Below are positions 6,494 to 10,603 of a stretch of DNA of 10,603 nucleotides, piece after piece. Each line of letters begins with the position of its first letter. Within the stretch, counting starts at the first letter, position 1. A model generated the notes under the pieces. The model had not been told where the DNA came from and did not search any database. It saw only the letters and a program-made list of their open reading frames with translations. The translations under genes were made by a program, and so were the position numbers. The stretch comes from DSAD01 sp036825155 (GTDB taxonomy: Bacteria; Desulfobacterota; Desulfomonilia; UBA1062). The stretch is taken from contig DAISYU010000112.1 in NCBI GenBank assembly GCA_036825155.1, positions 1-10,603 on the forward strand. Reading direction: 5' to 3'.

Positions 6494-6524
6494 TTGCACG
6501 CGCCGACTCATTGTGATGTATACC
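6494..6524 (+). promoter_or_regulatory. Possible promoter of the ATP-grasp gene
   Basis: TTGCAC (6494-6499) is a good -35 box. The -10 is less clear: TGTATA at 17-nt spacing (6517-6522) or TATACC at 19 nt (6519-6524). It would leave a leader of about 60 nt. The choice is tentative. Confidence 0.35.
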
Positions 6525-6591
6525 CACATGCAGACAGAATTGAGAGCGTGTCCGTTCACTATTACAGGTATGCATCACGTATGGAGGCACC

Positions 6592-7767
6592 ATGATCTTT
6601 GTAGACAAGCCGTATATCTCTGATCTTTTCAGACAGACAATCCTCGACAACAGCTTTCCCGTTGTGAAGACAGAAATGGCCAGGGAACTCGGCTTTCACG
6701 ACGAGCCGTACTTTCTCGACGAAGACGAGGCGATCAAGCTGGCGCGATCTTCGAAAGACATCCGGATATACACCACATCGGAAAATTCCATCAGCTGGAT
6801 AGCGCAGCACCTGTCTTTTACCGACTTGCCTGAAAAGATCGATCTGTTCAAGAACAAGGCAAAGTTCAGAAAAATGATCAGCCCGATGTATCCTGATTTC
6901 TATTTTCAGGAGGTCACGCTTGGCGATCTCGACAGCCTTGATATCGAAGAGATCCCCCTGCCCTTTGTGATCAAACCTGCTGTCGGGTTCTTCAGCATGG
7001 CTGTCTACAAGGTCGCTCACCCAGGCCAGTGGGAAGGGATAAAAGAATCGATAAACGCTGAGATACAACGCGTGCAGCACCTGTATCCCCGGGAGGTGAT
7101 GAACACCTCCACGTTCATTATCGAACAGTGCATCGTGGGTGACGAGTTTGCAATCGATGCCTACTATGACGCAGCAGGCGAACCGGTCATACTCAACATA
7201 TACAACCACATCTTCTCCAGCGACACCGATGTGAGCGACCGGGTGTACATTTCGTCAAAAGAGATCATCGAGAGCAACATCGATGAATTCAGGGAGTTTC
7301 TGGGCAGGGTCGGTGAACTCTCCGGGGTGAAGAATTTCCCGATGCATGTGGAGATCAGGCGTGACGGGAGCGGGATACTGCTGCCTATCGAGATCAACCC
7401 CATGAGGTTCGGCGGGTGGTGTACAACCGCTGATCTGACCTGTTTTGCATACGGATTCAATCCGTACAAATACTATTTCTCGCAGAAGCGTCCGGACTGG
7501 CCGGCTGTCCTCAAGGATAAGGACGGCAAGCTCTACTCGATCATCGTGCTGGACAATTCAACCGGTGTCGATGGTGACAGGATCACCTCCTTCGACTATG
7601 ACACCCTGCTTTCCAGGTTTGAGCATCCCCTTGATTTCAGGCGCATAGACTACAAACAGTACCCGGTATTCGGCTTTTTGTTTACTGAAACACAAAAAGA
7701 CCGCTTTTCGGAACTGGAGGCTATCCTCTCCTCGGATCTGAAAGAATTTATCAGCGCTAAGGTGTGA
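6592..7767 (+). CDS. Stand-alone ATP-grasp domain enzyme
   Basis: A 391-residue protein with an ATP-grasp domain over about residues 90-275. PFVIKPAVGFFSMAVYKV (124-141) carries the ATP-binding lysine K128. FIIEQCIVGDEFAIDAYYD (175-193) gives the adenine-contact E179 region and E185. MHVEIRRD and LLPIEINPMRFGGW supply the Mg-ATP ligands E267 and N269 with R272. ATP-grasp enzymes join a carboxylate, through an acyl phosphate, to an amine or thiol. N-terminal residues 1-90 would be the pre-ATP-grasp domain. The C-terminal part from about 285 is not recognised. GGAGG lies 4 nt before the ATG. The gene stands alone, divergent from the GMC operon and separated from the next gene by 640 nt of repeats, so context gives no substrate. 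It could be a peptide-bond or amino-acid ligase. No transporter or tailoring gene is near. Confidence 0.85.
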   Translation: MIFVDKPYISDLFRQTILDNSFPVVKTEMARELGFHDEPYFLDEDEAIKLARSSKDIRIYTTSENSISWIAQHLSFTDLPEKIDLFKNKAKFRKMISPMYPDFYFQEVTLGDLDSLDIEEIPLPFVIKPAVGFFSMAVYKVAHPGQWEGIKESINAEIQRVQHLYPREVMNTSTFIIEQCIVGDEFAIDAYYDAAGEPVILNIYNHIFSSDTDVSDRVYISSKEIIESNIDEFREFLGRVGELSGVKNFPMHVEIRRDGSGILLPIEINPMRFGGWCTTADLTCFAYGFNPYKYYFSQKRPDWPAVLKDKDGKLYSIIVLDNSTGVDGDRITSFDYDTLLSRFEHPLDFRRIDYKQYPVFGFLFTETQKDRFSELEAILSSDLKEFISAKV

Positions 7768-7795
7768 AGTGGAATAAAAAAACGTAGATGTGGGA

Positions 7796-7882
7796 TCGAG
7801 AACCTAGGCAGAAGGCAGAGCAAGACCTGGGGCACACGACCCCAGGCAGGCAAACATAGTAGCTCAAGATCCTAGGCAGAAG
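7796..7882 (+). repeat. Two direct copies of a 19-nt CCTAGGCAGAAG unit
   Basis: The unit TC(G/A)AGA(A/T)CCTAGGCAGAAG occurs at 7796-7814 and 7864-7882, with two mismatches in 19. Between them lies the hairpin CCTGGGG-N7-CCCCAGG (7826-7846). The hairpin could act as the end of the ATP-grasp transcript, but it has no T-run. This opens the gene-free stretch 7768-8407. Confidence 0.6.
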
Positions 7883-7892
7883 TGATTTATCT

Positions 7893-7925
7893 CGAGACGA
7901 GGGTTCGGGATCCTCGGCGCTAGGC
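7893..7925 (+). repeat. Dispersed 33-nt repeat, copy 1
   Basis: A 33-nt unit with core GACGAGGGTTCG, then GATCC and CGGCGCT. It matches 10494-10526 at 29 of 33 positions without gaps. The match is far above chance for two intergenic sites 2.6 kb apart, and both lie inside repeat-rich gene-free stretches. No coding frame is evident. Confidence 0.7.
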
Positions 7926-7967
7926 ACGAGGCGCGAGAAATGCCAGTTCCACAACCATGACCTACAA

Positions 7968-8069
7968 CTGTCATCGCGAGGAATCCTCCTCGTAGGATGA
8001 CGAAGCGATCTCAGAATTTACTCTAAGACAGAGATTGCTTCGTCCGCCGCGGCGGACTCGCAATGACAG
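7968..8069. repeat. 102-nt cloverleaf REP/MITE-like palindrome
   Basis: The outer arms CTGTCATCGCGAG (7968-7980) and CTCGCAATGACAG (8057-8069) pair with one mismatch. The inner arms GACGAAGCGATCTC (7999-8012) and GAGATTGCTTCGTC (8031-8044) also pair with one mismatch. Each shoulder holds a side hairpin: ATCCT/AGGAT at 7983-7998 and the perfect 16-nt palindrome GTCCGCCGCGGCGGAC at 8042-8057. The strand could fold as a cloverleaf. It resembles the GTCATTGCGAG-type intergenic repeats of many proteobacterial and Desulfobacterota genomes. It has no ORF, so any movement would need an outside transposase. Confidence 0.75.
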
Positions 8070-8083
8070 AAACCGGTTTATTA

Positions 8084-8238
8084 GGAGCGTAGCAAAGCTC
8101 CATTTCTACAGTACAGCAGAAAAGGATGCATGTACATGCGCCCAAAGGGCAAAGGATCCGCTGCGGCGGAATGTCCTGAGTAAATCCTGTGAATTGAGAT
8201 AGTCTCGCCGGCCATTGGCGGACTCCCTGCGATGACAT
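8084..8238. repeat. Degenerate palindromic stretch with decayed half-copy of the cloverleaf repeat
   Basis: Several small dyads follow the cloverleaf: GGAGC-N8-GCTCC (8084-8101), the perfect 12-nt palindrome GCATGTACATGC (8128-8139), GCCC-AAA-GGGC (8140-8150) and TCCGC/GCGGA near 8157-8170. At 8196-8238 GAGAT, then GGCGGACTC and GCGATGACA repeat the right half of the 7968-8069 element in degraded form. No gene is seen from 7768 to 8407. Confidence 0.5.
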
Positions 8239-8337
8239 GATTGGTGGACTATTGGGAAAAGACTTGGCGGCGACCCGGAAGCAGTTTTAAAGCCCCCTCT
8301 TTTTTTCTGAATAAAATAATGGCTTTTATAAGCAGCA

Positions 8338-8364
8338 TTGACAATTCATTGCCATATGTAGAAT
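8338..8364 (+). promoter_or_regulatory. Probable promoter of the acyl-CoA synthetase gene
   Basis: A perfect -35 box TTGACA (8338-8343) is followed after 15 nt by TAGAAT (8359-8364), 5 of 6 to the -10 consensus; the spacing is short. Transcription would start near 8371 with a leader of about 37 nt holding AGGAGGG. The surrounding DNA is A+T-rich. The small dyad ATAAAA-N7-TTTTAT (8311-8329) just upstream could be a regulator site. Confidence 0.5.
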
Positions 8365-8407
8365 ACATTACAGCAATAAATTTCTTTCAATTATCAGGAG
8401 GGCATCT

Positions 8408-10201
8408 ATGGTGAAGTTTCAACTTGATAAACCGGACAATCTCGTGGAGTTATTTGAAAACAGCGTAAAGCAGTATCCCGACAGGCCTTTTCTTGGAACC
8501 AAGAATAAACAGGGCGAATATGAATGGGTGACCTACCGGGAAGTGGGTCGCCGCGTTGATAATCTGCGGGCAGGACTGGCAAGCCTTGGTATTAAAAAGG
8601 GCGATGCCGTGGGCATTATTTCCAACAACAGCACGGACTGGGCCGTCGGGCATTATGCCACTGTAGGCCTCGGGGCCTTCTATGTCCCCATGTACGAGGC
8701 TGAGCTTGTCCAGGTATGGGAATACATCGTCAGGGACAGCGCCGTAAAGGTGCTTTTTGTCTCAAAACCCGATATCTATGAAAAGATCAGGGAGTTCCCT
8801 TCCCGCATCCCCACCCTGGAAAAGATTATCCTGATCCGGGGAGAAGGTGAAGACACAATGGCCGAACTGGAAAAGATCGGCGAGCAGAATCCTGTCAAAT
8901 CTGTCTATCCCGAACCTGAAGAGGTAGCTGTCCTGGTCTATACCTCCGGGACGACAGGAGATCCCAAAGGGGTGCTGCTCATGCACATGAACTGGACGAG
9001 CAACCACCACGCCCGGATAAAGGCCTATCCGGGGTATGACTACAACGACCGGTCGCTCTCTCTACTCCCATGGGCACACTGCTTCGGCCTCGGAGAGCTT
9101 CATACCTTCTCGGCGATGGGAGCCTCTATGGGTTTCATGGAAAGTACCAATACCGTTGTCAGCGACATGGCAAAAATTCGTCCGACAATGCTTATTGCAG
9201 TGCCCAGAATCTTTAACAAGGTCTATGACACGATCGTGACAAAGGTCAATGACGAGGGCGGATTCAAGAAGACACTCTTCGATACCGGGGTCGAGGCCGC
9301 CAAGAAGCGCCGGGAACTTGCTGAACAGGGAAAATCAAGTTTCATGGTAAATCTCAAGTTCAAGATCATCGACAAAATCGTGTTCCAGAAGATCCGAGAT
9401 CTGTTCGGCAGCAGGCTGCGTGCCGTCATGACCGGCAGCGCTGCCATGAACCCGGACATCTCCCGGTTTTTCCACGATATCGGAATCCCCCTGTACGATG
9501 CCTACGGCATGACCGAGACCGTGCCCGGCATTACCATGAACGGCCCCACCAAATTCAGGATCGGCAGTGTGGGCCCGGCCATGGACAAGATCACGGTCGT
9601 CATCGACAAATCCGTGTCCGAACCAGGAGCTGACGACGGGGAAATCATCTGTTACGGGCCCAATGTCATGAAAGGCTATCACAACAAACCAGAAGCGACA
9701 AAAGAGGTCATGACCCCTGACGGCGGCGTGAGAACCGGCGACCGTGGCCGCATCGACGAAGACGGGTTCTTGTGGATCACCGGCCGGATCAAGGAACAGT
9801 ACAAGCTCGAAAACGGCAAGTATGTCTTCCCTGCCGCGTTGGAAGAGGATATCTGCCTGAACCACTATGTGCAGAATGCCGTTGTCTCGGGGGCAAACAA
9901 ACCGTACAACATCTGTATGATCGTCCCTGAACCTGTGGCCCTTGGAGAGTACGCGAAGAAAAACAATCTGCCTTCGGACTATAAGGCCCTTACCGAGAGT
10001 GAGGATGTCCAGAACATGATCAAACAAGAGATACTCGACTCACTCAAGGGCAAGTACGGCAGCTATGAGATCCCGAGAAAATTCATCTTCCTCTCGGAGC
10101 CGTTCACCCTGGAAAACGGTATGCTGACCCAGACAATGAAGCTCAAGCGCCGCAACATTACCAAGAAATACAACGACGAGATCGAAGCACTGTATAATTG
10201 A
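8408..10201 (+). CDS. Long-chain acyl-CoA synthetase-type AMP-binding enzyme
   Basis: A complete 597-residue ANL-superfamily ligase of the long-chain fatty acyl-CoA synthetase type. It activates a carboxylic acid with ATP to an acyl-AMP and transfers it to CoA. Visible motifs in order: P-loop YTSGTTGDPKG (178-188), VPRIFNKVYD (265-274), YGMTET (366-371), RTGD (442-445), the hinge region GRIKEQYKLENGKYVFP (459-475) and the C-terminal LTQTMKLKRR (573-582) with catalytic lysine K578. FACS enzymes typically have GMTE and a hinge like this one, so long-chain acids are the likely substrate, though medium-chain or aromatic acids cannot be excluded. AGGAGGG lies 7 nt before the ATG. It has its own promoter and a strong hairpin right after the stop, so it seems to be a single-gene unit. 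No signal peptide is seen. Confidence 0.94.
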   Translation: MVKFQLDKPDNLVELFENSVKQYPDRPFLGTKNKQGEYEWVTYREVGRRVDNLRAGLASLGIKKGDAVGIISNNSTDWAVGHYATVGLGAFYVPMYEAELVQVWEYIVRDSAVKVLFVSKPDIYEKIREFPSRIPTLEKIILIRGEGEDTMAELEKIGEQNPVKSVYPEPEEVAVLVYTSGTTGDPKGVLLMHMNWTSNHHARIKAYPGYDYNDRSLSLLPWAHCFGLGELHTFSAMGASMGFMESTNTVVSDMAKIRPTMLIAVPRIFNKVYDTIVTKVNDEGGFKKTLFDTGVEAAKKRRELAEQGKSSFMVNLKFKIIDKIVFQKIRDLFGSRLRAVMTGSAAMNPDISRFFHDIGIPLYDAYGMTETVPGITMNGPTKFRIGSVGPAMDKITVVIDKSVSEPGADDGEIICYGPNVMKGYHNKPEATKEVMTPDGGVRTGDRGRIDEDGFLWITGRIKEQYKLENGKYVFPAALEEDICLNHYVQNAVVSGANKPYNICMIVPEPVALGEYAKKNNLPSDYKALTESEDVQNMIKQEILDSLKGKYGSYEIPRKFIFLSEPFTLENGMLTQTMKLKRRNITKKYNDEIEALYN

Positions 10202-10229
10202 GCACTGCACCGAACTCTGACGGTCACAA

Positions 10230-10264
10230 AGACATCCTCTCCCGCACTTCAGGAGAGGATGTCT
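10230..10264 (+). terminator. Strong hairpin terminator after the acyl-CoA synthetase gene
   Basis: GACATCCTCTCC (10231-10242) and GGAGAGGATGTC (10252-10263) form a perfect 12-bp stem, extended by an A-T pair, around a 9-nt loop. It starts 29 nt after the stop codon. Only a few scattered T residues follow, so termination may be partial or the stem may mainly protect the transcript end. Confidence 0.65.
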
Positions 10265-10282
10265 ACTTTAGGCGTGAGAAAA

Positions 10283-10310
10283 TGGAGTTGTGGAGTACTG
10301 GAGTACTGGA
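10283..10310 (+). repeat. 8-nt tandem repeat TGGAGTAC
   Basis: The unit TGGAGTTG (10283-10290) is followed by two copies of TGGAGTAC (10291-10306) and a partial TGGA. The repeat is also present inverted at the right window edge, as CCAGTACTCCAC (10591-10602). Confidence 0.7.
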
Positions 10311-10402
10311 TAAAAAACCTTAAGAACTATTGGCAAGACTGGATTTACTCATTCCCGCTTCGCCTACTGCGGGTCAGCCTCTCAATTTCGAGAAAAGGGA
10401 AA

Positions 10403-10473
10403 CTCGCGCAAAGGTGCAACGACGCAAAGAAAGAGGAAAGATTATTGTTGATGCCTTGGCGGCTTGGCGCGAG
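10403..10473. repeat. Inverted repeat of the CGCAAAG type
   Basis: CTCGCGCAAAGGTGCAACG (10403-10421) pairs imperfectly with CTTGGCGGCTTGGCGCGAG (10455-10473); the outer CTCGCGC/GCGCGAG is perfect. It resembles a common intergenic repeat with CGCAAAG and CTTTGCG arms that I recall from many Desulfobacterota and Geobacter-like genomes. No coding function is seen. Confidence 0.55.
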
Positions 10474-10493
10474 GAATGCAGGGCATATTTTTT

Positions 10494-10526
10494 CGGGACG
10501 AGGGTTCGTGATCCACGGCGCTGGGC
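10494..10526 (+). repeat. Dispersed 33-nt repeat, copy 2
   Basis: This is the partner of 7893-7925, identical at 29 of 33 positions and in the same orientation. It lies inside the 10290-10602 mosaic. Confidence 0.7.
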
Positions 10527-10603
10527 GATTGGAGAAAGAAAACCCTTATAACAAATACTCGTAAAGACCCTGGATTCCTTCTTTCTTTCCCCAGTACTCC
10601 ACT

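Larger units (their letters stand above)
10290..10602. repeat. 313-nt intergenic mosaic bounded by 12-nt inverted repeats
   Basis: GTGGAGTACTGG (10290-10301) and CCAGTACTCCAC (10591-10602) are perfect inverted repeats. Between them lie a REP-like hairpin CCCGC/GCGGG (10354-10373), a larger inverted repeat (10403-10473) and the second 33-nt repeat. Frames in this stretch give compositionally unconvincing proteins and have no ribosome binding site, so I see no gene from 10202 to 10603. It may be a non-autonomous element or a pile-up of several. AGTACT is self-complementary, which makes part of the terminal match easier by chance. The element may continue past the window edge. Confidence 0.45.

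Noticed and set aside
7796..8238. CRISPR array
   Set aside because: The repeats are few, differ in length and sequence, and lack regular spacers. No cas gene is present.
8300..8306. T-run after CCCCCTC as an intrinsic terminator
   Set aside because: No GC-rich stem pairs immediately upstream of the T-run.
9335..10027. 230-residue minus-strand frame inside the acyl-CoA synthetase gene
   Set aside because: The plus strand carries all ANL motifs in order. The minus frame has no recognisable motif or ribosome binding site.
10259..10564. Frames of 101 and 73 residues at the right end
   Set aside because: They begin within the terminator hairpin or the repeat island and run through several palindromic repeats. 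The translations look like repeat-derived noise.

Overview
The window (roughly 50-55% GC by eye) looks like chromosomal DNA from an anaerobic bacterium. The most likely source is a sulfate-reducing or syntrophic Desulfobacterota-type organism. The inference rests on gene content: an FAD-linked oxidase paired with a CCG-type (HdrD-like) iron-sulfur protein, a C_GCAxxG_C_C redox protein, a DUF1847 protein, a cysteine-rich GMC oxidoreductase, a probable selenocysteine gene, and intergenic REP/MITE-like palindromes. No rRNA, tRNA, CRISPR array, transposase or phage gene was seen, so the taxonomy is an inference only.

Left part (1-2382, minus strand): a two-gene redox unit. An FAD-linked oxidase of the VAO/PCMH fold overlaps by 17 nt the start of an iron-sulfur protein, which runs off the left edge. 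From about 2383 to 2650 lies a divergent regulatory region with a promoter on each side. To its right on the plus strand are a C_GCAxxG_C_C redox protein (2651-3169), a doubtful 48-residue ORF whose stop overlaps the next start as ATGA, and a flavodoxin-like protein (3323-3970).

Middle (4054-6420, minus strand): an apparent operon, read from an extended -10 promoter near 6417. It holds a GMC-family flavoenzyme with a four-cysteine motif (5081-6379), a small gene that a conventional ORF caller misses (4872-5075), and a DUF1847 cysteine-rich protein (4054-4803). The small gene is the main discovery. It starts 5 nt after the GMC stop, has an in-frame TGA at codon 10, and continues into a coherent Cys/Trp-rich C-terminus. 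A bacterial SECIS-like hairpin starts 18 nt after the TGA, with its loop 23 nt after it. I read it as a 67-residue selenoprotein candidate of unknown function.

Right part (plus strand): a stand-alone ATP-grasp enzyme (6592-7767) and a long-chain acyl-CoA synthetase-type AMP-binding enzyme (8408-10201). They are separated by 640 nt without a gene, packed with degenerate palindromic repeats. A second gene-free stretch (10202-10603) starts with a strong hairpin terminator and continues into a mosaic of the same kinds of repeat. One 33-nt unit is shared between the two stretches.

Taken together, the genes point to electron-transfer and oxidation chemistry in an anaerobe: flavoenzymes oxidising organic substrates, Fe-S and thiol/selenol partners carrying electrons, and an acyl-CoA ligase activating acids. 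The substrates cannot be read from the sequence.
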